Positions 8,427-17,387 of a stretch of DNA of 64,000 nt are shown here, one piece after another. How positions within the stretch are numbered: the stretch's first letter is position 1; each line of letters opens with the position of its first letter. Origin of the DNA: an uncultured Clostridia bacterium. Lineage in GTDB: Bacteria; Bacillota; Clostridia; Oscillospirales; Ruminococcaceae. A model generated the notes under the pieces. It had not been told where the DNA came from. It was given only the letters and a program-made list of their open reading frames with translations, and did no database searches. The stretch covers positions 1 through 64,000 of the forward strand of contig CAMMMX010000012.1 in assembly GCA_946498095.1 (NCBI GenBank), read 5' to 3'. Position numbers and translations under genes: made by a program.

Positions 8427-9764
8427 TTATAGCCTCCTTGATTTACGTATACGCTTCAGTTTCCGTTTCTTTTGATTGTAGTACATGATTATGACGATAT
8501 AGAGCACGACCAGAAGAATCACGACAGCAATTGTAATCTTAAACCACGTGGAAGTAAAGAACGACTGAATCATGGACAGGATATACAAAAAGGTTGACCG
8601 GTTGACATCGTCCGTTGCTACCAGATCGATTGTGGCAATCACTTCATCCTCAAACTTCAAGTCGATTTCCCCCAGCTTGTCTCCAGCTTTGACAGGCGCG
8701 CTGACGGAATCTTCCTTGCGTATGACACGCTGTATGGTGGATAACTCGATATCTTTCGGGAAAGTTGCGATAAAGTCTTCTTTCGTCTGAAGCTTGACAA
8801 AATCAGCGTCGAAGGAGTTTCGGACCTTGACCTCTCCCACTTCCTCGCCTGTCTGCAAAAGCGTTTGCTGCCGGAGGAAATCAAACGCCCATTCGTACAG
8901 TCCTTTATGATCGATAAAACTCAGGTTATCTGCAATTTCGGTACCATACGAATCGTATATGGGAGCATCCAGAGAAACAATCATATAACGGTTTCCGTCT
9001 TTGTTTGCCGTCGAGACTAAGCAACGTCCGGCCTCGTCCAGTGTCCCGGTCTTGATCCCCTCGGCATAAGAATAGTAGTACTTGCCGCCGCGGTTTTGAT
9101 CCAGCATCAGATTGGTGTGAAGAACCCAGCGCGGTTCAGAGTGTTTGTTAGAAGCGGGGATGGAATAGCGGGGCGTTTTGGCAATCTCCATAAAACCAGG
9201 TATTTGAGCGGCATAGGAGGCGATGAGGTACATGTCTTTTGCCGTCGTATACTGATTGGGATCAAAAAGACCATGCGCATTGACAAAATGAGTGTTGACA
9301 GCTCCGATTTCCTTTGCTTTGTCGTTCATCATCTGCACAAACTTGTCCATATCTCCTTCGCCAACATGATAGGCAAGCGCACTTGCCGCTTCACAGGCGG
9401 ACTGTAGCATCATAGCGTATAGGTAGTCCTTAGCAGATGCAATTTCTCCATGACGGAAGTCGGCGTGGGAGATATTGATGCCGACAAACTCATCAAACAG
9501 CTGTGGTTCTGCCGTTACCATGGTGTTTTCCAGATCGGGGATATTCTCCATGACAACAATTGCGGTCATAATTTTAGTCAGCGAAGCGGGATATTTTTGC
9601 TTTTCAGCATTTTTTTCGTACACGACTTCACCCGTGTCCATATTTACCATATAAACAGCGTCACTGTGCACCTCCACGTTTGGAGTGAAAGCTTCGGCGG
9701 GAAAAAGTCCCAAGCAGAACACCGCAACTAAAACGGTCGTCAGGCAAATGGATAACTTGCGCAT
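8427..9764 (-). CDS. D-alanyl-D-alanine carboxypeptidase (DacF/PBP5 type)
   Basis: Trims the terminal D-Ala of peptidoglycan pentapeptides outside the cell, 445 aa. Signal peptide with cleavage near ALA-like PAEA (residues 1-23), S11 peptidase domain with SLTK (S61), the second motif as SAC (122-124) and KTG (238), then a beta-rich PBP5 C domain, and a C-terminal helix (about 408-428) with a basic tail KKRKLKRIRKSRR as the membrane anchor. The second motif is normally SxN (SGN/SAN); SAC-E replaces Asn by Cys here. ATG 9764 has AAGGAG nine bases upstream; an in-frame start at 9890 is unlikely because it would hide the signal peptide. Transcribed alone. Confidence 0.93.
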   Translation of the reverse strand: MRKLSICLTTVLVAVFCLGLFPAEAFTPNVEVHSDAVYMVNMDTGEVVYEKNAEKQKYPASLTKIMTAIVVMENIPDLENTMVTAEPQLFDEFVGINISHADFRHGEIASAKDYLYAMMLQSACEAASALAYHVGEGDMDKFVQMMNDKAKEIGAVNTHFVNAHGLFDPNQYTTAKDMYLIASYAAQIPGFMEIAKTPRYSIPASNKHSEPRWVLHTNLMLDQNRGGKYYYSYAEGIKTGTLDEAGRCLVSTANKDGNRYMIVSLDAPIYDSYGTEIADNLSFIDHKGLYEWAFDFLRQQTLLQTGEEVGEVKVRNSFDADFVKLQTKEDFIATFPKDIELSTIQRVIRKEDSVSAPVKAGDKLGEIDLKFEDEVIATIDLVATDDVNRSTFLYILSMIQSFFTSTWFKITIAVVILLVVLYIVIIMYYNQKKRKLKRIRKSRRL

Positions 9765-9914
9765 ATAGACAAACTCCTTAAAACAGTGTAAAATAGACTT
9801 CAGAACGCATTTGGGTCTGAAAGATACGTCCCTAATACGCGGTTGAGACTGTGCTTTTTGGCTATCTCCCGTTTGAGAAGTGTGTCCCAACCGGCTCTAG
9901 AATGATTACCATTT

Positions 9915-9920
9915 ATTATA
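9915..9920 (-). promoter_or_regulatory. -10 element upstream of the carboxypeptidase
   Basis: TATAAT on the minus strand, about 150 bases before ATG 9764, with only a weak AT-rich -35 (TTTATT). The long leader in between has no recognised motif. Confidence 0.4.
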
Positions 9921-10099
9921 TCAGACAGACTTGAAAAATAAAAGAGTTTTTTGGCAAAAAAACGATTTACTTGGTTATTTTGTATTATCCCGAGTAGGTA
10001 TTGCCGGAGGTTGGAGCGAATAGCCCTGTCCGGAGTGGTAAAAATAGAACGGTTGTGGCCGGTACCTCTGGGAAGACCACAATCGAATGGAGGCAGCTT

Positions 10100-10765
10100 A
10101 TGATCTATGTCACAGCAGACACGCATGGAGATATGAAACGCTGGAAAGATCCTGCTTTGCGCAAACTGAAAAAGGGGGATACCTTGATAGTATGCGGAGA
10201 TTTTGGCTTTATATGGGACGGAAGTAAGAAAGAAAAGAGAAACCTTGAGTGGATTGGCAAGCGGAAATATACCGTCGTGTTTGTCGAAGGATGCCATGAA
10301 AATTATGAATTGTTGCAAGAATATCCTCAGACGGAGTGGAACGGGGGACAGGTCCGCAGAATCAGCGGGAAGCTGAGGCTGCTTTTGCGCGGCGAAGTTT
10401 ACGACATCGACGGAGAGCGGGTGCTGGCTTTTGGCGGTGGAGTCAGTCCAGATGCCGATGAACGGATGCATCAAGGGCACTGGTGGGAAAGCGAGGCGGT
10501 CACAGAGGCGGATGCCGAGCGGGCGGACAAAAATTTATCCAAAACGGAAGATACGGTTGATTTTGTCGTCTCTCATGAGCCGCCACTGTTTATCAAGAAC
10601 TTTCTTGCAGTGGACGAAGGAGAGGACGGCTTTGTTCATTATTGCCTAGATAAGATTGCGCGGCGGTGCCATTTCCGTAGGTGGTATTTCGGCAAGTATC
10701 ATATGGAAAAGCTTGTGCCGCCAGTCTACGAAGCGGTTTATCAGAATATTGTCAAGGCCGAATAA
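10100..10765 (+). CDS. Calcineurin-like metallophosphoesterase
   Basis: Predicted dinuclear-metal phosphoesterase of the cytoplasm, 221 aa. The metal-ligand motifs appear in order: TADTHGD (D-x-H, residues 6-10), CGDFG (about 33), GCHEN (about 62, the GNHE motif with Cys in place of Asn), VVSHEPP (about 158) and a final WYFGKYH where most relatives have GHxH. The Asn-to-Cys and first-His-to-Lys changes alter two conserved positions, so its activity may differ from the family norm. Substrate unknown. GGAGG lies six bases before ATG 10100; longer in-frame readings from 10001 are not supported. Confidence 0.82.
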   Translation: MIYVTADTHGDMKRWKDPALRKLKKGDTLIVCGDFGFIWDGSKKEKRNLEWIGKRKYTVVFVEGCHENYELLQEYPQTEWNGGQVRRISGKLRLLLRGEVYDIDGERVLAFGGGVSPDADERMHQGHWWESEAVTEADAERADKNLSKTEDTVDFVVSHEPPLFIKNFLAVDEGEDGFVHYCLDKIARRCHFRRWYFGKYHMEKLVPPVYEAVYQNIVKAE

Positions 10766-10785
10766 CCGGAGGGGATTCGGCCTTC
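10755..10785 (+). other. Hairpin over the phosphoesterase stop codon
   Basis: AAGGCCGAAT and ATTCGGCCTT form a perfect 10-bp stem that includes the end of the gene. There is no T-run on either side, so it is a 3' stabilising or weak termination structure. Confidence 0.5.
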
Positions 10786-11073
10786 ATCGTTGGTTCGGGA
10801 CACTGCCAGCTTTGCCGGTGGTGGAACCCTGTAAAAAAGTTTGGTTTGAGGCATCTGGCCAAGAATGCAAATCAGGTCATATGAGGAAACCATCGATAGG
10901 AAGTGAGTTGCCCGTTTACAAGCTACGGGGCGGAAGAAGAAAAGTCCCCCTTCAAGAGGTTTATCAGTAGGATGATAGTGTCCCACAGTCGATATAGAAG
11001 GCTTCGATAGGGGACACAACTGATACAGCTGAACGAAACAAAATCACCGCTAGAGAAACGATGATGTTACGCC
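10786..11073. other. Intergenic, no gene recognised
   Basis: Spacer between convergent genes. Open frames on both strands lack ribosome binding sites and familiar motifs. Nothing further supported. Confidence 0.4.
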
Positions 11074-11904
11074 TTATTTCAATAGCCGGATGACCCCTTC
11101 AACAAGTGACGCGAAAGCATCTGCTGTCCGCCGGCCAACTTCCACGACATCCTCACCGCTGATACGCTGCGCGGTGACGCCCGCCGCCATATTGGTAATA
11201 CAGGAAATGCCTAGAACCCGGATTCCGCATTGTACTGCGGTGATGACTTCCGGAACCGTCGACATACCGACCGCATCAGCGCCGAGCAGAGAAAGTGCAC
11301 GGATTTCCGCAGGCGTTTCATATTGTGGGCCAGTCATGTACGCATAAACGCCTTCCTGCAAATGTAGACCTGCGGACGCTGCCGTTTTATGAGCCATTTT
11401 ACGCAAATCAGGATCATATGCCTGGGACATATCAAAAAAACGCTCTCCAAAGCAGGGAAGGTGGGCTCCCCGGACAGGGCTTCCCTCTGCCAGCTTGATA
11501 TGATCGCGGATAACCATCAGGTCTCCAGGCGAAAAGTCCGGGCAGATGCCGCCTGCCGCATTGGTAATTATCAGGGTAGGGATATCGAGCAGGCGAAGCA
11601 TGCGCACTGGGAAAGCGGTTTCGTCCATGCCGTAACCTTCATAAAAATGAAACCGCCCAGAGAACAGCAGGACATCCTGGCCTGCGATGCATCCGGCCAT
11701 CAGCTCTCCTTTGTGCGAGAGAGCTGTCGTTATAGGAAAGTGTGGGATATCTGTGTAGGGGATGGTGACCGCTCCCTCTACACGGGACGAAAATCCTCCC
11801 AAGCCGGACCCCAAAATAACGGCAGCTACAGGGGAAAAGCCATCCGGAAGCCTGTTACGGACGGCCTGCGCCGCTTCCTGATAATCTTTTAGTTCAAAGG
11901 ACAT
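11074..11904 (-). CDS. punA: Purine nucleoside phosphorylase (trimeric, class I)
   Basis: Phosphorolysis of (deoxy)inosine and guanosine to base plus (deoxy)ribose-1-phosphate in purine salvage, 276 aa. Signature segments: VILGSGLGGF (phosphate loop, about residues 30-39), SHKGELMAG, the phosphate/ribose-binding region GRFHFYEGY, ITNAAGGI, and MTGPQYETPAEIRALSLLGADAVGMS, which carries the purine-binding Glu and Met. Length and motifs match the low-molecular-mass trimeric enzymes and not DeoD hexamers. AGGAGG sits five bases before ATG 11904. It follows the zinc-ribbon gene after a terminator-like hairpin, so it may have its own promoter or depend on read-through. Confidence 0.93.
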   Translation of the reverse strand: MSFELKDYQEAAQAVRNRLPDGFSPVAAVILGSGLGGFSSRVEGAVTIPYTDIPHFPITTALSHKGELMAGCIAGQDVLLFSGRFHFYEGYGMDETAFPVRMLRLLDIPTLIITNAAGGICPDFSPGDLMVIRDHIKLAEGSPVRGAHLPCFGERFFDMSQAYDPDLRKMAHKTAASAGLHLQEGVYAYMTGPQYETPAEIRALSLLGADAVGMSTVPEVITAVQCGIRVLGISCITNMAAGVTAQRISGEDVVEVGRRTADAFASLVEGVIRLLK

Positions 11905-11925
11905 AATGACCTCCTATTGACAAAA

Positions 11926-11959
11926 CGCCTCCCAACCGGCTTGAACCGTTAGGAGGCGC
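11926..11959 (-). terminator. Terminator-like hairpin after the zinc-ribbon gene
   Basis: On the minus strand CGCCTCCTAAC and GTTGGGAGGCG pair around a 12-nt loop and are followed by TTTTG. Placed between the stop at 11965 and the punA start. Confidence 0.65.
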
Positions 11960-11964
11960 ATGCT

Positions 11965-12348
11965 TCATTCTTGTGTTTCGCCTTCCTGCCTGCGCAGGCG
12001 ACTGCCACATTTGGAGCAGAATACGGCGTCTCTGTCATTGCGGCTGGAACAGTTGGGGCAGGTGATCACCTTATTAATATCGTCAATTTTCTGGTCCGCT
12101 TTCCTCAACTGGTCAAGCAGGCGATCCACTTCCGCCACATATTTGTCGAGCAATGGCTCGTTGAAGTTTCCCGACTTTTTCATCAGGTAGACTGAATTGC
12201 CAAGACGTTCATAGGTCTGCTTGACCTGGGTGTTTATCTGCATTTTACTATATTTTAGCTTAGACGTTTCTACCACGTCATTTGTCTTTTGTGTGGCGAC
12301 TTCCGCCAAGTCCTTTGCTTTATTTAAAAAATCTTCGAAGCTTGCCAT
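11965..12348 (-). CDS. Zinc-ribbon protein with N-terminal helical domain
   Basis: 127 aa, function unknown. The first 90 residues are predicted to be helical and charged (FLNKAKDLAEVATQKTNDVVETSKLKYSK, then KYVAEVDRLLDQLRKADQKIDDIN), suggesting a coiled coil. The C-terminus is a zinc ribbon with CPNC (about 98-101) and CSKCG (about 114-118). This arrangement recurs in Clostridia as a small hypothetical protein. AAGGAG lies before ATG 12348; the longer frame starting at 12420 is poorly supported. It is followed by punA on the same strand. Confidence 0.8.
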   Translation of the reverse strand: MASFEDFLNKAKDLAEVATQKTNDVVETSKLKYSKMQINTQVKQTYERLGNSVYLMKKSGNFNEPLLDKYVAEVDRLLDQLRKADQKIDDINKVITCPNCSSRNDRDAVFCSKCGSRLRRQEGETQE

Positions 12349-12541
12349 GCCTTTCACTCCTTCTCTTCTGTCAGATACCACATTTATCTTACCCTTTTGT
12401 TTTGTTGACATTCGGATCAACTGAAATCCACCGTTATTACTGTTATTATAGCATATTCCTGATGGATATGCTAGTACTCTTTCAAATATCCGGCAAATAC
12501 AATGGGTGAACGCACCAAATCATTTGCTAAAATGCGCCTGT

Positions 12542-13999
12542 TCAAAAAAACGTACGGACAGCATCCTTTCTTCGTAGAATCTCGTCAAAGCTACGGATAT
12601 ATTCGAAGGGGTATTTATAGTTATACACCCGCTGGATTTTTCCATGCTCCGGTACAAGCTTAGTCGATGCCGCGGCGCCGGCCGCTAGGATGGTCTGCAC
12701 TTCCTCCATGATGTAGACATTGTAGAGGCTTTCGCAGCCCTTTTGTGCGTAACCAACGTTTTCCTGGTTCCCCAACGTGTTTTTTTGCCGGTACAGATAA
12801 TAAGGGGCATAACCGTCCGCAATCAGCGCTTGTTGGGCGTAAGAGACCATATCCGCAATGGGGTTGCGGCGCAGGCGATCGAGGGATGCTCCGTCATGGT
12901 AAAGCTGAGCTGCTCGCTTGAGGGAAAGCGTATGTACCGTTATGTTTTCAGGGGACAGGGTACGTACAATGTCCAAGGAGCGGCAAAAGCCCTCCGCAGT
13001 GTCGAACAAGAGTCCGGCAATGAGATCCATGTTGATGTAAGCAAACCCTGTGTGGCGTGCCATTTCATAGGCTTGTATGGTCTGTTCTGCGGTATGCCTC
13101 CGGCCAATTGCTTCCAAGACACAGTTATCCATTGTCTGTGGGTTGATGCTGACACGGGTAACGCCATGGTGCTTGAGACAATCCAGTTTGTCTTGGGTGA
13201 CGGTGTCAGGACGTCCGGCCTCTACGGTATACTCCCGCAGATGGGAGAGGTCAAACTGTGACGAAACGACAGTCAGCACGCGATCCAGCTGTGTGGCCGT
13301 CAAGGAGGTCGGGGTACCGCCTCCGACATAGATAGTGTCCAGTGTCAGGCCGCAGTCCCGCGCCAAGGAGGCAATGCTGACGAGTTCCTGGCACAGGCAA
13401 TCCAGGTAGTCGGGAATCAGCTTGACAGCCTGCGCCATCGCTTGGGAAACAAAGGAACAATAGTTGCAGCGCGTAGGACAAAAGGGGATGGACACGTATA
13501 AACTAAAGCTGTGGGGAGGCAGGGAATCCAGAAGCGGCTTTTCATGATCCGCAGTCAACTGGGCAAGGCGCAATTTATCTTCTGAGACATAAAAATCCTG
13601 CCGTAGGCGGGCATGAATCTCCTGCTGGGATAATCCCTGTGTTGCATCGTAATGGATCCGTTTCACAGGGCGGATACCGGTTAATACCCCCCATCCCGGC
13701 CGTACTCCGGTGAATGCGGCGAGTATGTCGAACAGCATGCAGGCAAAAAGACGCTCGCATTCGGCAGGCGGCGTGTCAGAAGAAACAGTCTGGTGACGTG
13801 CTTGCGTTTGCTTATCATAACGGACAAGCACCAAAAGGCGTATGCCTTTCCGCGTTCGACGCAGGCGAAGGCAAGCGCAGCGCGGATCCTCTGTAACGGG
13901 CGCGTCAAAGGTCACGACGACTTTTTCAAATGGGAAGAAGAGCTTGCACACGGCTTCCATCTCGTATTTGAAAGAATTGCCGATGAGGTTAATCGTCAT
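12542..13999 (-). CDS. hemZ: HemZ-type coproporphyrinogen dehydrogenase (radical SAM)
   Basis: Radical SAM enzyme of the HemN/HemZ group, 485 aa, close to Bacillus HemZ. An N-terminal domain of about 160 residues specific to HemZ precedes the core, whose cluster motif is PFCPTRCNYCSF (CxxxCxxC near residue 175), followed by YVGGGTPTSL and EAGRPDT. HemZ proteins are annotated as oxygen-independent coproporphyrinogen III oxidases, but in organisms lacking full heme synthesis the role is unproven. AGGAGA precedes ATG 13999, which overlaps the stop of the MBL gene by 11 bp, so the two are probably translationally coupled. A second relative, HemW, lies at 25494. Confidence 0.87.
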   Translation of the reverse strand: MTINLIGNSFKYEMEAVCKLFFPFEKVVVTFDAPVTEDPRCACLRLRRTRKGIRLLVLVRYDKQTQARHQTVSSDTPPAECERLFACMLFDILAAFTGVRPGWGVLTGIRPVKRIHYDATQGLSQQEIHARLRQDFYVSEDKLRLAQLTADHEKPLLDSLPPHSFSLYVSIPFCPTRCNYCSFVSQAMAQAVKLIPDYLDCLCQELVSIASLARDCGLTLDTIYVGGGTPTSLTATQLDRVLTVVSSQFDLSHLREYTVEAGRPDTVTQDKLDCLKHHGVTRVSINPQTMDNCVLEAIGRRHTAEQTIQAYEMARHTGFAYINMDLIAGLLFDTAEGFCRSLDIVRTLSPENITVHTLSLKRAAQLYHDGASLDRLRRNPIADMVSYAQQALIADGYAPYYLYRQKNTLGNQENVGYAQKGCESLYNVYIMEEVQTILAAGAAASTKLVPEHGKIQRVYNYKYPFEYIRSFDEILRRKDAVRTFF

Positions 14000-14663
14000 A
14001 GGTAAGCTCTCCTGCATTCGGTTGCAAATACGGATTATACCGGCGTTCCTGCTCTAAGGTTGTCGTTTCTTCATGTCCCGGCAGTACAAGGTAATCGCCT
14101 TGCAGGGTATCCGCGAGTATCCGGACGCTGCGGATTTCCTGTAAGGTATCGCCGCTGTAATGGTCGGTGCGGCCAATCGTCCCTTTAAACAGCGTATCAC
14201 CAGTAAACAGGAGGTCTTCGCATTGAAAAACAACACAGCCGGCGGTATGTCCCGGTGTATGGATGACCTGGAAGGAGAAGGCATCCTGTGTGACAATGTC
14301 TCCGTCATGCAGCACTTGACAGTTCGATACAGGATGGAAGGTGTACCCGCTGAAAATATGAGCGCAATTGATAGAAGGGTCCGTCAACATGCGTGCATCG
14401 TTCTCATGGACGTAGACGGGGACTTCCCCTCCGCACAAGGAAAGAAGCTCCGTACACGCATTGATATGGTCGAAATGTCCATGGGTCAGAAGCACCTTAC
14501 GTAGTGTCAGACCTTTCTCTACTAACATGTGGTGGATACGCTGCGCGTCAAACCCTGGATCGACAACGATTGCATTGCCGTTACCTGTCCCAACAACGTA
14601 GCAGTTGGTCATAAAAGGGCCGACCGCCAGCGAAAAAATATGTTCTCGCAAATGATGTTCCAT
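13989..14663 (-). CDS. MBL-fold metallo-hydrolase (glyoxalase II-like)
   Basis: 224-aa cytoplasmic metallo-beta-lactamase-fold hydrolase. Metal-binding motifs: THGHFDH (HxHxDH), HTPGHTAGC, FTGDTLF (bridging Asp) and LPGHEETT, all of the glyoxalase II/YcbL type. The likely substrate is a glutathione-free thioester or similar; not assignable. ATG 14663 was taken, with GGTGAG close upstream; a GTG at 14672 is an alternative. It sits in the leftward run recJ-rel-dtd-MBL-hemZ, an order that recurs in Clostridia, so it may be co-transcribed with translation quality-control and stringent-response genes. Confidence 0.87.
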   Translation of the reverse strand: MEHHLREHIFSLAVGPFMTNCYVVGTGNGNAIVVDPGFDAQRIHHMLVEKGLTLRKVLLTHGHFDHINACTELLSLCGGEVPVYVHENDARMLTDPSINCAHIFSGYTFHPVSNCQVLHDGDIVTQDAFSFQVIHTPGHTAGCVVFQCEDLLFTGDTLFKGTIGRTDHYSGDTLQEIRSVRILADTLQGDYLVLPGHEETTTLEQERRYNPYLQPNAGELTYDD

Positions 14664-14695
14664 GATTCTCACCGTTTCTTTTAAAATATGTCCGT

Positions 14696-15160
14696 TTAGG
14701 CAATACCGGGAACAGAAAGTTCATCGGTATCCAGCAGGATCGTAACCGGGCCGTCGCAGAGAGTGTTGATATCCATATGGGCGCCGAATACGCCGTTTTC
14801 TACCTGGACCCCTTCATCGCGCAGACAGCGCAGAAAAGCTTCATATAGTACAAGCGCGTCCTCGGGTGGCGCGGCGGCTGTAAAGCTGGGACGATTTCCT
14901 TTGCGACAGTCCGCACCTAATGTAAAATTTGAGACGACGAGCGCTTGCCCGTCTATATCTTGCAGCGATAAGTTCATCTTATCCGCATCGTCAGAAAAAA
15001 TACGTAATTTTGCACATTTTTTAGCCAGGCAGGCCGCATGTGCTGGCGTATCCTCCGCCAACACCCCCAAAAGAATGAACAAACCTTTTCCGATACATCC
15101 TGACGGCGTCCCATCCGCTATAACTGACGCGTTCTTCACACGCTGTACCACTGCTTTCAC
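14696..15160 (-). CDS. dtd: D-aminoacyl-tRNA deacylase
   Basis: Hydrolyses D-amino acids (and glycine mischarged on tRNA-Ala) from tRNA, 154 aa. The start MKAVVQRVKNASV, the motif NFTLGADCRKGNRPSFTAAAPP (family S-Q-F-T-L..KGxRPSF; the usual Gln is Asn here) and the C-terminal GAHMDINTLCDGPVTI loop (the family has M-x-V-x-L-x-N-D-G-P-V-T, with the Gly-cisPro of the active site as GP) identify it. GTG start at 15160 behind GAGGGA. It follows rel by 22 bases, the classical rel-dtd pairing. Confidence 0.95.
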   Translation of the reverse strand: MKAVVQRVKNASVIADGTPSGCIGKGLFILLGVLAEDTPAHAACLAKKCAKLRIFSDDADKMNLSLQDIDGQALVVSNFTLGADCRKGNRPSFTAAAPPEDALVLYEAFLRCLRDEGVQVENGVFGAHMDINTLCDGPVTILLDTDELSVPGIA

Positions 15161-15182
15161 AGGATATCCCTCATTTCTTCTG

Positions 15183-17360
15183 TCATTTTCCCGAACGCTC
15201 CACCTGAAGAACGCCGTCCACCTTACTGATCTTCTGAATGATACTTTTTAGCTGTTCCACCGACGGGATTCCGATGGTGATGACCAGATTGGCGTTGCCG
15301 TTTTTCAACTCTCTTGCGTTCAGTTCATGAATCGGGACACGAATAGAGGTTAATGCCATGCTGATGTCTGCAAGCAAACCGGTTCGATCGCGTGCGACAA
15401 TATCCAGTGTACAGCGGTAGTGGGTCTGGACGTTGTCTGCCCAGTGCACGCGGATCCAGCGTCCGGTAGAATCGGGGTTGTTGAGTCCCGCCCGGACATT
15501 TGCACAGTCGCGCTTATGCACGGAAACGCCGTGTCCGCGTGTAATAAAGCCGATGACGTCATCGCCGGGAAGAGGGTTGCAGCACTGCGCGAATTTGACC
15601 AGGCAGTTGTCAATCCCTTCAACGACGATGCCACTGATATCCTTTGTGGAGCGGGCGGGAGTTATGATAGGAAGCTGAGGTTCGTTTTCCTGCCGCTTGG
15701 CAGCCATCAGCTTGCTATAATCGTCTTTAATACGGGAGATAATCCGGGACAGGATAATACCGCCGTAACCAACAGCCGCGTAAAAATCGTCGACCGTTTC
15801 ACAATGCTGGCGCTTTGCAATATCAGCGATAAAGGACTCCAGTTCGTCAGCCGGCAAGGAGATGTTATTGCGCTTGAACTCCCGTTCCAGCTCTTCCTTA
15901 CCCTCCTTGATGTTTTCCTCCCGACGCTCCCGTTTAAACCAGGAGCGTATTTTGCTTTTGGCCTCGTTGGTTTTCGCGATATTCAGCCAGGAACGCACCG
16001 GCGTATGCCCTTTCGAAGTCAGGATTTCCACGATATCGCCGGTTTTGATTTGGTAATCCAGCGGTGCAATCCTGCCGTCGACTTTCGCGCCCGTCATCTT
16101 GTGCCCAACCTCGGTATGGATAGCATAGGCGAAATCAATGATGGTGGATTCAGCGGGGAGGCTGATCACATCCCCCTTAGGCGTGAAAGCAAACACCTCT
16201 TCCGGCGCTAAATCGCTTTTGATCGCGTGGACCAATTCCTCCGGGTTGTCCGTTTCCTGCTGGGATTCTATCATCTGCCGCAGCCATGCGAGACGTTCCT
16301 CCAGCTTATCCTTACCGCTGATCCCCGCCTTATACTTCCAATGCGCAGCAATTCCATATTCTGCGGTATAATGCATATCCCAAGTACGGATTTGTACTTC
16401 GAAGGGAATACCTTCCCGTCCGATGACGGTGGTATGCAGCGATTGGTACATGTTGGTTTTCGGGGTGGAAATATAGTCCTTGAAGCGGTTGGGGATAGGG
16501 CGGAACATGTCGTGAATAATCCCCAGCACATTGTAGCATTCGATAACGGTAGAGACAATAATCCGCACGGCATAAATATCAAAGATCTCGTCAAAAGAGC
16601 GGCCGGCAATGTAGACTTTTTTATAAATTCCATACAGACTCTTGACGCGGCCATCGATTTGCGGCGGAGGCTGAATATCACAGATCCGTTCTGCGATTTT
16701 AGATTTTATCGATTCAATAAAGGACTCTCTTGCGTCTTTACGGATGGCCAGAGCCCGCTCAATTTCCGCATAAGCGACCGGATCAAGGTAATAGAAGGAA
16801 CGATCCTCTAACTCCTCCTTGATGGCTCGTATACCTAGACGATGTGCGAGAGGGACATAGACCTCCATTGTCTCATGCGCCTTGTCTCGGCGCTTCTGTT
16901 CCGGCTTGGCATCCATGGTGCGCATGTTATGCAGGCGATCGGCAAGCTTGATGATAATAACACGAATGTCCTGCGACATTGCAAGTAACATTTTCCGGAC
17001 GTTTTCCGCCTTGTATTCCTCGATCGTGCTTGCAGAGGTAAGCAGATCCAGCTTTGTAACACCGTTAACGAGCAGAGCGACGTCCTCGCCAAACTTATCC
17101 TGAACCGTTTTCAGCGGCATATCGGTATCTTCGACCACGTCATGTAACAACGCTGCGCAGATGGTATCGGTGTCCATCCCAAGTTCGACCAGAATGTAAG
17201 CGACTGCAACCGGATGAGAGATATATGGTTCCCCGGAGTCACGCGTTTGCTGATCGTGGGCGACTTTGGCAAGCTCATATGCGCTTGTGATTCGTTCCAA
17301 GTCGTACGTGCGTTCACCGCTGATAATTTTTTCAATCAGCATGTCAATGGTGTAAATCAA
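15183..17360 (-). CDS. relA: Bifunctional (p)ppGpp synthetase/hydrolase RelA/SpoT
   Basis: Stringent-response enzyme, 725 aa. Order of domains: HD hydrolase (about 25-175; SGEPYISHPVAVA..LLHDVVEDTD), synthetase (about 235-345; YAVRIIVST and RFKDYISTPKTNMYQSLHT), TGS (about 390-450; FTPKGDVISLPAESTIIDFAYAIHT), a helical/CC region containing FAQCCNPLPGDDVIGFITRGHGVSVHKRDC, and a C-terminal ACT domain. Both catalytic halves retain their hallmark residues, so it should both make and degrade the alarmone. The start is TTG 17360, nine bases after AAGGAG; an ATG six codons later would be too far from that site. Lies between recJ and dtd. Confidence 0.96.
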   Translation of the reverse strand: MIYTIDMLIEKIISGERTYDLERITSAYELAKVAHDQQTRDSGEPYISHPVAVAYILVELGMDTDTICAALLHDVVEDTDMPLKTVQDKFGEDVALLVNGVTKLDLLTSASTIEEYKAENVRKMLLAMSQDIRVIIIKLADRLHNMRTMDAKPEQKRRDKAHETMEVYVPLAHRLGIRAIKEELEDRSFYYLDPVAYAEIERALAIRKDARESFIESIKSKIAERICDIQPPPQIDGRVKSLYGIYKKVYIAGRSFDEIFDIYAVRIIVSTVIECYNVLGIIHDMFRPIPNRFKDYISTPKTNMYQSLHTTVIGREGIPFEVQIRTWDMHYTAEYGIAAHWKYKAGISGKDKLEERLAWLRQMIESQQETDNPEELVHAIKSDLAPEEVFAFTPKGDVISLPAESTIIDFAYAIHTEVGHKMTGAKVDGRIAPLDYQIKTGDIVEILTSKGHTPVRSWLNIAKTNEAKSKIRSWFKRERREENIKEGKEELEREFKRNNISLPADELESFIADIAKRQHCETVDDFYAAVGYGGIILSRIISRIKDDYSKLMAAKRQENEPQLPIITPARSTKDISGIVVEGIDNCLVKFAQCCNPLPGDDVIGFITRGHGVSVHKRDCANVRAGLNNPDSTGRWIRVHWADNVQTHYRCTLDIVARDRTGLLADISMALTSIRVPIHELNARELKNGNANLVITIGIPSVEQLKSIIQKISKVDGVLQVERSGK

Positions 17361-17387
17361 ACAAGACAGCTCCTTTTCACGAGAGGT

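Noticed and set aside
10815-10831. T-box-like GGTGGAACC
   Set aside because: The surrounding sequence has no antiterminator, specifier stem or terminator, and no synthetase or amino-acid gene follows.
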